Assembly (NCBI GenBank): GCA_964418885.1
Contig: CAYQNW010000002.1
Coordinates: 1 to 64,000 of the forward strand
Origin: BMS3ABIN03 sp964418885
Lineage (GTDB): Bacteria > Bacteroidota > Ignavibacteria > Ignavibacteriales > Ignavibacteriaceae
Direction of reading: 5' to 3'
Length of the DNA stretch: 64,000 nucleotides
Part shown: piece by piece, positions 24,736-33,584 of the stretch
Layout: every line of letters starts with the position of its first letter
How positions within the stretch are numbered: the first letter of the stretch is position 1
The notes under the pieces: generated by a model
What the model was told of the DNA's origin: nothing
The model's database searches: none
What the model saw: the letters and a program-made list of their open reading frames with translations, nothing else
Translations under genes and position numbers: made by a program

Positions 24736-27303
24736 TTAAACTGGCTGAACTACTTTAGCTTCTTTTTTTGAAGAAGAAGGTGATGATTTAGGTCCTTTCT
24801 TCTCACCGTAAGCATAACCATATCCATAGCTATAGCGATATTTATAATAATACGAATCTTTTATTTCTGCTCCATTAGCTACTATACCACGTAGCTTAAT
24901 CTTAGCCTGAAGCATTTCCTGAATGCCTCCCAACACTGCTTCCTTAAATGAATGACCGGGACGAACAACAAGTACTGCATCCTTAATTGATCTACCGAGA
25001 ACCAATGTATCCACAACTCTCGTCACAGGTGGTGTATCTATGATTATATAGTCATAAAATGAAGTGTCGATCGCGTTAAATAACAAACGCATTCTCTCGG
25101 AGTTTAGCAGGTGGCTGGAGTCTTCTCTGGTGCCGCCGGCGGGTAGAATATCAATGTTTTTTAAAACCTTAGTATAAATAGTAGGTGCGACATCTCTTTC
25201 GATAAATTCGATCAGACCGGGCGCGTTTTTGGGTATATCGAACATTCTTGAGAGTGCTGCTTTTCTAAGATCACAATCAATAACCAAAACTTTTTTGTTT
25301 TCCTGCGCAATAGAAACAGCTAAGTTTCCAACAATACTGGTCTTACCCGTATCTTCCTCACAGCTTGTAATCATAAAGATTTTTTCTCTTCCTTCCATCT
25401 GGAAGAGTATCTTGGTTTTAAGAAGACGATAAGTTTCTCTAAAGCCTTCTTGTTCATCCATGAGAGTAACAAATTTATCCTTACTTTCCGTAGAATTTTT
25501 AATCTTTTCTTTTATTTCATTTGAGTATGAAGGTATAATAGAAAATATTGGAAGATTAAATTCTTCTTCAAGCTCATCGAGATTAATGAGTTTGCTATCT
25601 TTCAACTCAAGAAGAAAAACACCGACGAGCCCTACAAAACCTCCTAAAATTATCGCAATTAATATATTCAAAATTTTGCGTGGCGAAACCGGTGTAAGAG
25701 GTTCGTGTGCGGGATCAACCACAGTAATATCCTGTAATTTGGATAGTTCCGCCATTCTCATCTCTTCTCTTTTATCCAATAACAATGTGCTTATCTTTTC
25801 GTAAACATTTTTCTGCCTGAGCAATCTTGCCAGTCTGTTTTCCTTTGCAGGAAGCATTTCCATTTTTACTTCATACTTCGACATCAGGTTTGTGATTTTT
25901 AAAAGCTTCTTTTGCAAAGAATTAATAATAATCTGGTAAGCTGTCAGTGTGTTCTGATTATATGAAGATAGTTTTTCTTTGGCCATTCTGATCTGTTCGT
26001 CAAGGGCTATTACATCCGGGTGATTCTCAGTTCTTTTCTGTAAAAGTTCAAGACGCTGTAATTCCAAATCAGAAAGTTGCTTGAGTAAAGAAGAAAATGG
26101 TGTGTTAATATCAGTTCTGCCTTCAGGCGATAGATAACTTTGATCTACATACCCCCCTGTCTGGGACATTTCAGATTTTATCTCTGAAACCTTATTCTGG
26201 TAATCAGCTAATTGCAGGTCAGTATTTACTTTTTCCGTTTCTAATTTTGTTAAAAACTGAATTAATTCTTTTGAGTTTTGATCAATCGTGGTTATCTGAC
26301 CGCTCGCTTTAAATTGACTGAGATTGTCCTCTGCCTCACGCAATTTGCCTTGCATTTCATCTAACTGATTATCAACAAACTTAAACGAATATCTGATTGT
26401 TTGTTTCTGCTGATCGATTCTTGATTCTCTGAATTTATCAATTACTGTGTTAGCTATTAGAGTAGATGTAAAAGGAGAAGCGGATCTAGCTGAAACTACA
26501 AAAACATTTGTTTTCCCTTTTCTTTCAATGCTTATCTGTTCCTTCAGATTTTCCATTGCATTGTAGTAGTTAATAATATCGAAATAAACGATACTGCCGA
26601 ACGGTGCCTCCGGCCAGTAGATTTCCAAATCGGCCATGGGTAAGTCAAACCTTGCTATTCCCCCAGATGAGTTTTTATACTGTGAAGAATCTGACTGAAT
26701 TGTATTATTATTGAGATTCAAATCTGAAGAGGATTGAATATTTGAAGTTTTTAATAGTTTGTTTGTTTTTGCATCGTAAAGCTCGAAAGTGTAAGTACCT
26801 GTTTTCTTAAGAAAATAACTTCCGCTTTCTTTTTTATTAATAATCTTTATGGATTTAAATTCAGGCATTTGGATCGGCACAGAATTATTATTTAAAAATT
26901 CCGGATCTTCCAGATTTACAGCGAGCTCATTAATCTCAACTGTTTTACCCTTTGGCGGAGCCACACTTTTTATATTTATATTCATTTTTAATTTATCAAT
27001 AACATGACTCAACACATTCCAGGTATTAACTAATTCCATTTCTGTTTCAATTTCATCACGTGTCTGGAGATCTATAATGTTTGAGAAGTCGCCCTGAGAT
27101 TTTTCATTTGCGACAACCTCTTTCTTTAGTAATCCCGAGGCTTCGTAGACTGGCGTCGCTAAAAAGTTATAAAGAACCGCAACAACAATTGTTGCAACAA
27201 CGGAAATGATTAATACATTACGTCTGCGAAAAACAATCTGAATAAGCTCTACAAGGGTTTTCTCTTTTGGTTTTGTATTTTTTTTCGAATTGTTTGAAAA
27301 CAT
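24736..27303 (-). CDS. wzc: polysaccharide co-polymerase and tyrosine autokinase (Wzc type)
   Basis: The 855-residue inner-membrane protein has an N-terminal Wzz domain with the first span near residues 31-50, a long periplasmic coiled-coil section (about 260-510), and a second span near 545-570 preceded by the P-rich PAHEPLTPVSPRK. The cytoplasmic BY-kinase domain has Walker A around 645-653 (EEDTGKTS), Walker A' VLVIDCDLRKA and Walker B DYIIIDTPP. The C-terminus carries the Tyr cluster DSYYYKYRYSYGYGYAYG, the autophosphorylation site that controls oligomerisation and chain length. It lies 36 bases downstream of the export gene, and a terminator follows. Confidence 0.95.
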   Translation of the reverse strand: MFSNNSKKNTKPKEKTLVELIQIVFRRRNVLIISVVATIVVAVLYNFLATPVYEASGLLKKEVVANEKSQGDFSNIIDLQTRDEIETEMELVNTWNVLSHVIDKLKMNINIKSVAPPKGKTVEINELAVNLEDPEFLNNNSVPIQMPEFKSIKIINKKESGSYFLKKTGTYTFELYDAKTNKLLKTSNIQSSSDLNLNNNTIQSDSSQYKNSSGGIARFDLPMADLEIYWPEAPFGSIVYFDIINYYNAMENLKEQISIERKGKTNVFVVSARSASPFTSTLIANTVIDKFRESRIDQQKQTIRYSFKFVDNQLDEMQGKLREAEDNLSQFKASGQITTIDQNSKELIQFLTKLETEKVNTDLQLADYQNKVSEIKSEMSQTGGYVDQSYLSPEGRTDINTPFSSLLKQLSDLELQRLELLQKRTENHPDVIALDEQIRMAKEKLSSYNQNTLTAYQIIINSLQKKLLKITNLMSKYEVKMEMLPAKENRLARLLRQKNVYEKISTLLLDKREEMRMAELSKLQDITVVDPAHEPLTPVSPRKILNILIAIILGGFVGLVGVFLLELKDSKLINLDELEEEFNLPIFSIIPSYSNEIKEKIKNSTESKDKFVTLMDEQEGFRETYRLLKTKILFQMEGREKIFMITSCEEDTGKTSIVGNLAVSIAQENKKVLVIDCDLRKAALSRMFDIPKNAPGLIEFIERDVAPTIYTKVLKNIDILPAGGTREDSSHLLNSERMRLLFNAIDTSFYDYIIIDTPPVTRVVDTLVLGRSIKDAVLVVRPGHSFKEAVLGGIQEMLQAKIKLRGIVANGAEIKDSYYYKYRYSYGYGYAYGEKKGPKSSPSSSKKEAKVVQPV

Positions 27304-27339
27304 AATACTATATCTTGTTAAACGTTAATTAATAATTAA

Positions 27340-27951
27340 TTATTTTCTAAGGACTAATGCAAGCACTGTAACGACAAGTGCTGCCGCAGAAATTATAACT
27401 GTATATCCTCTGGCATCTGCCCACCAGGTACGGGGTACAAATATTTGATCTCCGGATTGCAGTCCCAAATCTGCTGCAGAACCTCCTTCTTGGGTAATAG
27501 ATTCAACGTCAATTTCTATTTCTTTGTTATCTCTAATTATATATATACTTTCTAAATCAGCATCTGCTGTTGTTCCACCAGCTAAGGCTAAAATTCCTGT
27601 AAATTTTTCTATTTCTGTTACGTAATAATATCCTGGATTTCTTACTTCACCTAAAATATTTATTCTGAATAAAGCGTGCACAGTAAGCTTGGGACTTTTA
27701 TATAATGAGTCGTATCTAAAAACGATCTGTTTTTTAACATCTCGAAAATCCCTATGGTTAGTACTTATAACTCCGATAAAAGGCAGAGAAATAACCCCAT
27801 CCGGTTCTACATAATAGTCGCCCGATATATTATCATTTATATCGAGGAAACTGATCCTTACACCATCGCCGGGATTTAACTGTTGTGCTATAGAACTTAG
27901 ATTCATTAATAAAAAAAATGTTGCAGCTAAAAGGGCAAATTGAATTTTCAT
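27340..27951 (-). CDS. wza: polysaccharide export protein (Wza-like, SLBB)
   Basis: The 203-residue protein has a signal peptide (1-22, ending SSIAQ), the polysaccharide-export domain (LNPGDGVRISFLD; YYVEPDGVISLPFIGVI) and one SLBB domain (NILGEVRNPGYYYV; GILALAGG), ending with a hydrophobic segment (about 182-200) and RK. It is shorter than E. coli Wza, with no lipobox Cys and one SLBB domain; the terminal helix could line the outer-membrane pore. It works with the adjacent Wzc to move polymer across the envelope. It is the first gene of the leftward wza-wzc operon, whose promoter lies in the large divergent region. Confidence 0.92.
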   Translation of the reverse strand: MKIQFALLAATFFLLMNLSSIAQQLNPGDGVRISFLDINDNISGDYYVEPDGVISLPFIGVISTNHRDFRDVKKQIVFRYDSLYKSPKLTVHALFRINILGEVRNPGYYYVTEIEKFTGILALAGGTTADADLESIYIIRDNKEIEIDVESITQEGGSAADLGLQSGDQIFVPRTWWADARGYTVIISAAALVVTVLALVLRK

Positions 27952-28039
27952 CAGGTCCTCAAGGGTCGACTATTAAAGATAAATAAAAGATATATTAAGA
28001 TAAAACTAAAATTAATTACTTAAAATTTTGTTGCAATAA

Positions 28040-28057
28040 TTCATAAGCTCTTATGAA
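28040..28057. promoter_or_regulatory. inverted repeat upstream of wza
   Basis: TTCATAAG and CTTATGAA are perfect 8-base arms around a two-base centre (CT), about 90 bases before the wza start. The form fits an operator for a dimeric regulator. No regulator gene lies beside it, so its role is a guess from position and symmetry only. Confidence 0.4.
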
Positions 28058-28168
28058 CAAAGGAATTATTTATATGATAAGCAAAAGAATTTATCATTCG
28101 GGCGAACTCAACATTTATGCCACGAAAATAACGGAATATTTGTGGATATTATAGCTTGTCAATGAGTT

Positions 28169-28191
28169 ATTAATATTTAAATAATATTAAT
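28169..28191. promoter_or_regulatory. AT-only inverted repeat in the divergent region
   Basis: ATTAATATT (28169-28177) and AATATTAAT (28183-28191) are perfect 9-base arms around the spacer TAAAT. In such AT-rich DNA some palindromes occur by chance, but arms this long in a divergent promoter region merit note. It could be an operator or a nucleoid-protein site. Confidence 0.3.
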
Positions 28192-28538
28192 TCGTTACAT
28201 TTTCTAAAGAAATAATTCTTTAAATGTACCATTTATAAGCAGTTATAATAAATCAACTGGTTAAGCCTCGGGTTAAATTAATTATTAAAAAATTATGTGT
28301 TTTAGTTTATGGTGAACAATGTTTAATGTACAACGTAGGGTAAAAAGCTCAAATTTTCCGGTATTAAAGGTCAGTTTAATACATTCATCATAAATATTAA
28401 TAAATTCATCCTCAAAATTGGAGAGAAAAACTTAGCACAGTAATTGTTATCTGCCGGTAATTATAAAAATTCCCAATTATTTAAACTCATTCAGGGAATA
28501 CTTAATATATAAACTTTATCCTTCTGGAGGTAATACAA

Positions 28539-29669
28539 ATGCAGGTACCCTTTTTAGATTTAAAAATACAATACAAATCAATTAAACAAGAAGTTGATCC
28601 CGCTATACAAAAAGTTATAGATAATACTGCGTTTGTTCTTGGCGAATCGGTTTCAAAATTTGAAAAGGCATTCGCGGAGGCCCATAATGCAAAATATTGT
28701 TTGGGCACAAGTTCAGGAACAGATGCAAATCATCTGGTGCTTTGGTCACTTGGTATAAAACCCGGTGATGAAGTTATAATTCCGGCCAATACTTTTATAG
28801 CAACTGCGTGGGGCGTAACTCTATGCGGAGCTAAACCGGTTTTTGTTGATTGCCATCCGGAAAGTTATAATCTTGATCCGGCGAAAGTTGAAGCCGCAAT
28901 AACACCTAAAACAAAAGCAATAGTTGCTGTTCATTTGTATGGGCAGCCAGCAGATATGAGTACGTTTCAACAAATAGCTAATCGACATAATTTATTCCTC
29001 GTAGAAGATGCCGCACAATCCCATCTTGCGGAGTATGAAGGTAAAAAAATCGGTACTCAATCAAATGCATCTTCATTCAGTTTCTATCCCGGTAAAAATT
29101 TAGGAGCTTACGGTGAAGCTGGGGCAGTAGTAACTAATGATGATAAGCTTCATAATGAGCTGAAAATGATGAGAGAACACGGCCAATCTAAAAAATACTA
29201 TCACGATACATTTGGACACAATTACAGAATGGAGGGAATACAGGGAGCAGTTCTTGGCGTTAAACTTAAGTATCTCGATAAATGGACAGAAGGAAGAAGG
29301 GAAGCAGCAGCTAAGTATAAAGAACTATTAAAAGATGTAGAACAAATTCAATTGCCCGAAGAAATGCATAATGTAAAACATGTTTATCATTTGTTCGTTG
29401 TACAGGTAAAAGGCGATGAAAAAAATAGGGAAGAAAAACGTAATAAACTTCAGCAATTCTTAACAGAAAATGGAGTTGCAACGGGTTTACATTATGCAAT
29501 TCCTTTGCATCAGCAAAAGTGTTTTCAATATTTGGATTACAAAAAAGGTGATTTCCCCGTTACTGAAAAATTAGCAGAGAGCGGATTATCATTGCCAATG
29601 TTTCCGGAACTGACTGATGAACAAATTTCATATGTTACTGATAAGATAAAAGAGCACTTTACTAAATAA
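28539..29669 (+). CDS. wbpE: DegT/DnrJ/EryC1/StrS aminotransferase (WbpE-like)
   Basis: The 376-residue PLP-dependent sugar aminotransferase shows GTSSGTDANHL for phosphate binding, VEDAAQSH (Asp contacting the pyridine nitrogen), and SFYPGKNLGAYGEAG with Schiff-base Lys186. The C-terminal part (HVYHLFVVQ; GVATGLHYAIPLHQQ) completes the family pattern. With the dehydrogenase at 1655, the oxidoreductase at 31532 and the acetyltransferase at 32564, the likely role is amination at C3 of a 3-keto UDP-GlcNAc-uronate. Sugar and carbon position are inferred from the gene set. The gene has a strong ribosome-binding site and is followed by a hairpin at 29687-29717. Confidence 0.9.
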   Translation: MQVPFLDLKIQYKSIKQEVDPAIQKVIDNTAFVLGESVSKFEKAFAEAHNAKYCLGTSSGTDANHLVLWSLGIKPGDEVIIPANTFIATAWGVTLCGAKPVFVDCHPESYNLDPAKVEAAITPKTKAIVAVHLYGQPADMSTFQQIANRHNLFLVEDAAQSHLAEYEGKKIGTQSNASSFSFYPGKNLGAYGEAGAVVTNDDKLHNELKMMREHGQSKKYYHDTFGHNYRMEGIQGAVLGVKLKYLDKWTEGRREAAAKYKELLKDVEQIQLPEEMHNVKHVYHLFVVQVKGDEKNREEKRNKLQQFLTENGVATGLHYAIPLHQQKCFQYLDYKKGDFPVTEKLAESGLSLPMFPELTDEQISYVTDKIKEHFTK

Positions 29670-29686
29670 TTTATCTTGACTATCTT

Positions 29687-29717
29687 AAGTAGAGGGAGAT
29701 GATTTTTCCCTCTACTT
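29687..29717 (+). terminator. hairpin terminator after the aminotransferase gene
   Basis: AAGTAGAGGGA (29687-29697) pairs perfectly with TCCCTCTACTT (29707-29717) around a nine-base loop, 18 bases after the stop codon. The T-run is weak (the stem itself ends in CTT and TCATTAC follows), so it may terminate only partly. It suggests that the glycosylphosphotransferase gene downstream has its own promoter. Confidence 0.65.
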
Positions 29718-30024
29718 TCATTACAAAGTCTCTAACATTTTCATATCTCTATAAGCTAATTTTATCCCAATGTTGATGAAGAATAATGTGATTATAGTAA
29801 AATTGCATTGAGAGTAATTATTGGGAAACTTGTCTCATAATACGTTCTCATTCTCGAATACTTTCTCATTTTGAAACTCCGGCAGATTGCTATTTAGAAA
29901 TTATGCGGATAAATGTAAAAAAGGCAGCTTTTTTTGTTTAGGGTGGTGGCACAGATTTAGTAAAACACAGACGTTGTTTATTAAACTATTTCGTCATTCT
30001 TCTATTTGAGGGTTTTAATATTTT
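29718..30024. other. 307-base intergenic region with loose TCTCAT repeats
   Basis: Leader of the glycosylphosphotransferase gene. TCTCAT occurs three times in about 40 bases (near 29833, 29846 and 29864) with unequal spacing, which might be a regulator site or chance. The ribosome-binding site before ATG 30025 is weak (GAGGG, about 18 bases upstream). No ORF was recognised. Confidence 0.4.
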
Positions 30025-31464
30025 ATGAAAAAAATTCCACTGTATAAGTATATTTTCGGTATCACCGATGTATTCGTATTATTTGCTTCTTTTATTACCT
30101 CAATGTACTTACTCAGACGGGATCCCGGAATGGGAATCATTGAGTTTACTAACGCAGCCCAAAATCTTATTCTTATCTTCTTCTCTGTATCAGTAGTTTT
30201 CATAGTTGTTTTCTATTATAATGGGCTTTACAGACTCAATATTATATTAGCAAGAGCTTCTCATTTAACTCATATTCTTAAAGCGCTTTATTATGGTGCC
30301 TTAAACATTGTACTTGTTTCCATTCTGATTGAATCTTCAAAAGTTGTTGATTCCAGACTTTTAATTTTCCTCTTCATGTTTATTGCGCTTCCATCGTTGT
30401 ACATTATACGTACAGAATTGATGAGAAGGTTATACATATTATTTAGTACTACCGGTTTCAGAAGAAATATTCTGATAGTAGGCGAAGGAAAATCAGGGAA
30501 ACTACTCGCAACAAAATTAATGTACGAAAACCCGATTGGATTAGAAGTAGTTGGATTTGTTGATGATGAGAAGGCAATTGGTGAGGAAATTGTAAATGAA
30601 GTTAGAGTCCTCGGTAAACTAAAGGATATAGAAGGATTAATTAATAAGTATCACATTGATGAACTGATAGTTGCACTCGACAACAGGAATCAGGTTGAAA
30701 TTTTAGAAGTTGTTGATTATTGCAGACAATTTAATGTGAGCGTACGGATCACTTCCGAACTATTCGATGTTGTTGCCGAAAAGGTTTCAACAGAAAAGTA
30801 TGCTGATATTCCTGTTATTGATGTTACTTCTCACTATAACAATACAATAACATTAACTTTAAAAAGAACTTTTGATATAGTTTTATCTCTATTAGCCCTA
30901 GTAGTGTTTTCTCCTGTTATGCTTCTTATAACTGTTGCAGTAAAGTTTTCTTCATCAGGTCCTGTTTTATTCAAACAGGCAAGAATCGGGAAAAATGGAA
31001 AGGAATTTCCGTTTTACAAATTCAGATCTATGACTGTATTACAGGGTGAAGAAGACGAAGACAGAAGGAAACAAATGCTTGATTTTATGAAGAACGAAAA
31101 TCCCGATGCAGGACAAAAGATTATTAACGAAAGTAGAATAACCTGGATTGGAAAAATTATTCGTAAAACTTCACTTGATGAATTGCCCCAGTTACTAAAC
31201 GTATTAAAAGGAGATATGAGCCTGGTAGGTCCAAGACCATGCTTACCTTATGAATACGAGAATTACGATGAATGGCAGAAACGCCGTGTTCAGGTAATTC
31301 CCGGGTGTACTGGTGTCTGGCAAGTGTGGGGAAGAAGTTCCGTCTCCTTTAAAGAGAGTGTGGTTCTCGATCTCTATTACATAAATAACATGTCGCCTTG
31401 GTTTGATTTTCAGATCATGTTACAGACACTGCCGGTAATATTGACCGGTAGAGGTGCTAAATAA
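30025..31464 (+). CDS. exopolysaccharide polyprenyl glycosylphosphotransferase (WbaP/CpsE type)
   Basis: The 479-residue initiating enzyme transfers a sugar-1-phosphate to undecaprenyl phosphate at the inner membrane. About four N-terminal membrane spans (within 1-140) are followed by a CoA-binding-3 domain (RRNILIVGEGKSGKLLA; about 150-270). A further hydrophobic re-entrant helix (about 285-310) leads into the catalytic domain: GPVLFKQARIGKNGKEF, FYKFRSM, KIIRKTSLDELPQLLNVLKGDMSLVGPRP and PGCTGVWQVWGRS. Length and order match the long PHPT family. It commits the first sugar of the repeat unit. It stands between the wbpE- and wbpB-like genes, 67 bases before the latter. Confidence 0.94.
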   Translation: MKKIPLYKYIFGITDVFVLFASFITSMYLLRRDPGMGIIEFTNAAQNLILIFFSVSVVFIVVFYYNGLYRLNIILARASHLTHILKALYYGALNIVLVSILIESSKVVDSRLLIFLFMFIALPSLYIIRTELMRRLYILFSTTGFRRNILIVGEGKSGKLLATKLMYENPIGLEVVGFVDDEKAIGEEIVNEVRVLGKLKDIEGLINKYHIDELIVALDNRNQVEILEVVDYCRQFNVSVRITSELFDVVAEKVSTEKYADIPVIDVTSHYNNTITLTLKRTFDIVLSLLALVVFSPVMLLITVAVKFSSSGPVLFKQARIGKNGKEFPFYKFRSMTVLQGEEDEDRRKQMLDFMKNENPDAGQKIINESRITWIGKIIRKTSLDELPQLLNVLKGDMSLVGPRPCLPYEYENYDEWQKRRVQVIPGCTGVWQVWGRSSVSFKESVVLDLYYINNMSPWFDFQIMLQTLPVILTGRGAK

Positions 31465-31531
31465 TAGATAAATCGAATTGCACGTTATTTGTTAAAGTTG
31501 TTATTTGATTGATTAAAGGAGGCTATTTTAA

Positions 31532-32548
31532 ATGATAGTTGGAATTCTTGGTCTCGGATACTGGGGACCTAATTTGGTTAGAAATTTTCTCGCTCAATCC
31601 GAAGTATCAAAAGTTATTGGTTGTGATCTCCGACCTGAAAGACTAAAATTCATTTCCGAACGATATCCTTCCGTTCATTTATTAAGTGATAGTAATGAAT
31701 TAATGAATGGTGAAGCAGATATTATTGTTATTGCCACACCGGTAAAAACACATTACGAATCGGCAAAGAAAGCACTTGAAAAGGGAAAACATATCTGGGT
31801 TGAAAAACCATTTACATCAACAACGGCAGAAGCAGAAGAATTAATTTCAATCGCCGATAGAAAAAACCTGAAGATTTTTGTCGACCACACTTTTATTTAT
31901 AACGGTGCGGTTAGAAAAATGAAAGAACTTGTTGAATCCGATGAGCTTGGTAATGTAATTTACTTCGATTCCGAACGAATTAATTTGGGACTGTTTCAGA
32001 AGGATGTAAATGTTATCTGGGATCTTGCTCCGCATGATCTTTCGATTATGAATTATATTTTACCTGATCATGAAATTATGGCAGTAAGTGCCAATGGTAT
32101 TGCAAATTACAATGGTAGAGAAAACTTAGCACATCTCTGCATTCATTTTAAAGAAAACACATTTGCACACTTTCATGTAAATTGGGTATCCCCTGTAAAA
32201 ATAAGAAGAATGATTGTTGGCGGCGATAAAAAAATGTTGGTTTACGATGATATGGAAAACTTCGAAAAGATTAAGGTTTACAACAGTGGTGTGGATTTCA
32301 ACTCTACAGAAAGTATTCATGAAGCATTAGTACAATACAGGATCGGAGATATGTTTTCTCCAAAAGTTAGCCAGGTAGAAGCTCTTGCTTTAGGTGCGAA
32401 GGAATTTATTGCTGCAATAAAGGAAAATCGTCAGCCATTAACAAATGGTAATGATGGATTGGCAGTTGTGAAAATCCTGGAAGCAAGTGATAAATCTCTA
32501 AAGAATAATGGCGAGATAATAGAATTAAAATCGACAGTTTTAGTTTAA
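31532..32548 (+). CDS. wbpB: Gfo/Idh/MocA-family NAD-dependent oxidoreductase (WbpB-like)
   Basis: The 338-residue protein has the N-terminal Rossmann motif GILGLGYWGPNLVRNF (4-19), the family motif VEKPFTST with its catalytic Lys, and VIWDLAPHDLSIMNYIL in the C-terminal domain, where the WDLAPHD segment carries the His-Asp pair. WbpB/WlbA enzymes oxidise C3 of UDP-GlcNAc-uronate, making the keto group used by the WbpE aminotransferase. An aminotransferase and hexapeptide acetyltransferase in the same gene group support this. The gene has a strong ribosome-binding site (AAAGGAGG) and lies 15 bases before the acetyltransferase ATG. Confidence 0.88.
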   Translation: MIVGILGLGYWGPNLVRNFLAQSEVSKVIGCDLRPERLKFISERYPSVHLLSDSNELMNGEADIIVIATPVKTHYESAKKALEKGKHIWVEKPFTSTTAEAEELISIADRKNLKIFVDHTFIYNGAVRKMKELVESDELGNVIYFDSERINLGLFQKDVNVIWDLAPHDLSIMNYILPDHEIMAVSANGIANYNGRENLAHLCIHFKENTFAHFHVNWVSPVKIRRMIVGGDKKMLVYDDMENFEKIKVYNSGVDFNSTESIHEALVQYRIGDMFSPKVSQVEALALGAKEFIAAIKENRQPLTNGNDGLAVVKILEASDKSLKNNGEIIELKSTVLV

Positions 32549-32563
32549 TTAAAACGGGTGCAT

Positions 32564-33043
32564 ATGGAAAAGAAAAATATTAATAACGTTCGTCTTGGTA
32601 AAGATGTAAAGATTTTTGATTTTGTAAACCTCTATGGTTGTTCCATCGATGATAATACAAAGATTGGAACTTTCGTTGAAATTCAGAAAAATGTAAGTAT
32701 AGGTAAAAACTGTAAAATATCGTCCCATACATTTATTTGCGAGGGCGTTCATATTGAAGATAACGTATTCGTGGGTCACAATGTTACCTTTATTAATGAT
32801 AAACACCCGCGGTCCGTAAATACGGATGGAAGTATGCAAACCGAAGCTGATTGGAAAGTGGAAGAAACATTTGTTAAAAAAGGTGCTTCAGTAGGATCTT
32901 CTGCAACAATTATGTGCGGAGTAACAATTGGTGAGAATTCAATTGTAGGTGCTGGCGCTGTAGTCACTAAAAATGTTCCACCAAATACGATAGTTGCAGG
33001 GATTCCTGCAAAAATAATAAAAGAATTAGTTTTGGAAACTTAA
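32564..33043 (+). CDS. wbpD: hexapeptide-repeat N-acetyltransferase (WbpD-like)
   Basis: The 159-residue acyltransferase is a left-handed beta-helix built of hexapeptide repeats: DNTKIGTFVEIQKNVSIGKN, then IEDNVFVGHNVTFIND, and VGSSATIMCGVTIGENSIVGAGAVVTKNVPPNTIVAGIPAK near the end. Length and the loop FINDKHPRS fit WbpD/WlbB UDP-sugar 3-N-acetyltransferases that use acetyl-CoA. A GTG at 32558 gives two extra residues, but ATG at 32564 is chosen because it is the better codon and has GGGTG at suitable spacing. It completes the set for UDP-GlcNAc3NAcA and is the last gene before the terminator. Confidence 0.88.
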   Translation: MEKKNINNVRLGKDVKIFDFVNLYGCSIDDNTKIGTFVEIQKNVSIGKNCKISSHTFICEGVHIEDNVFVGHNVTFINDKHPRSVNTDGSMQTEADWKVEETFVKKGASVGSSATIMCGVTIGENSIVGAGAVVTKNVPPNTIVAGIPAKIIKELVLET

Positions 33044-33076
33044 ACAGATCACATATTACCAAATTGAATTAATAGT

Positions 33077-33108
33077 AAAAAAGCCAAACATTTTTGTTTG
33101 GCTTTTTT
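33077..33108. terminator. strong bidirectional rho-independent terminator
   Basis: Perfect stem: positions 33077-33090 (ending AAGCCAAACA) pair with 33095-33108 (starting TGTTTGGC) around a four-T loop. The arms end in A-run and T-run, so termination can work on both strands. It closes the rightward polysaccharide genes 33 bases after the acetyltransferase stop and can also close the leftward small gene at 33134-33352. Confidence 0.93.
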
Positions 33109-33133
33109 GTTTGAAATTGTTTGGTAAAATTTT

Positions 33134-33352
33134 TTATGTTAGGAGTACAAACAGGAAGTAAACTAAGGATACGAAATATGCGATTCCTAAAAGATATTTT
33201 AACATTCCCTTCATTTGTCTTTTCTCAGTTCGGGTCAGTTTTTTCTTATTAACTTCAGCACGGTTTGAGTATCCGCCAAGATCAAGAATACCTTCCATTT
33301 GCGGATTCTGAAGTAGTGAAGCTGATGTTGAATTGAATACTGAAGTTTTCAT
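33134..33352 (-). CDS. small membrane protein of unknown function
   Basis: The 72-residue ORF has a polar first half (STSASLLQNPQMEGILDLGGY), a basic middle (NKKKLTRTEKRQMKGMLKYLL) and one hydrophobic C-terminal segment (about 52-71, LLGIAYFVSLVYFLFVLLT). This suggests a tail-anchored inner-membrane protein with its N-terminus in the cytoplasm. No ribosome-binding site is obvious, but the ORF ends beside the bidirectional terminator and no other gene competes for the stretch. I do not recognise the family. It may be genuine; moderate confidence only. Confidence 0.5.
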   Translation of the reverse strand: MKTSVFNSTSASLLQNPQMEGILDLGGYSNRAEVNKKKLTRTEKRQMKGMLKYLLGIAYFVSLVYFLFVLLT

Positions 33353-33584
33353 AATAATCTATTTTTTCTTAAATATTTCTGTGACACCGGACTATGTTCA
33401 TTGTAATATTTATGCCAATTCATAATATTTATTATTGAGCAAATTATTAAGTGTGAAGAAAACCAGCGGTAAAAATTACCCGTAATTTGTTTACAAATTG
33501 TAAAAATAATTGGTTCTTACAGAAAGATTAAAACTAACAGAGGGATGGATTGGATGTGGTTTTTAGTTTAAAAATTTATCTCTC

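Larger units (their letters stand above)
27952..28538. other. 587-base divergent regulatory region of the polysaccharide locus
   Basis: AT-rich non-coding stretch between leftward wza-wzc and the rightward aminotransferase gene. It should carry both sets of promoters and any locus-level control. It contains two perfect inverted repeats (28040-28057 and 28169-28191). A strong ribosome-binding site (GGAGGT) stands about nine bases before the ATG at 28539. No ORF and no known RNA element were recognised. Confidence 0.65.

Noticed and set aside
29832..29870. TCTCAT triplicate as a tandem-repeat regulator site
   Set aside because: Spacing is unequal and flanking bases differ, so it was kept only as a note in the intergenic description.
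29947..29962. Possible sigma-54 promoter (TGGCAC) before the glycosylphosphotransferase gene
   Set aside because: TGGCAC is present, but the needed TTGC element at the proper distance is missing (TAGTA instead).
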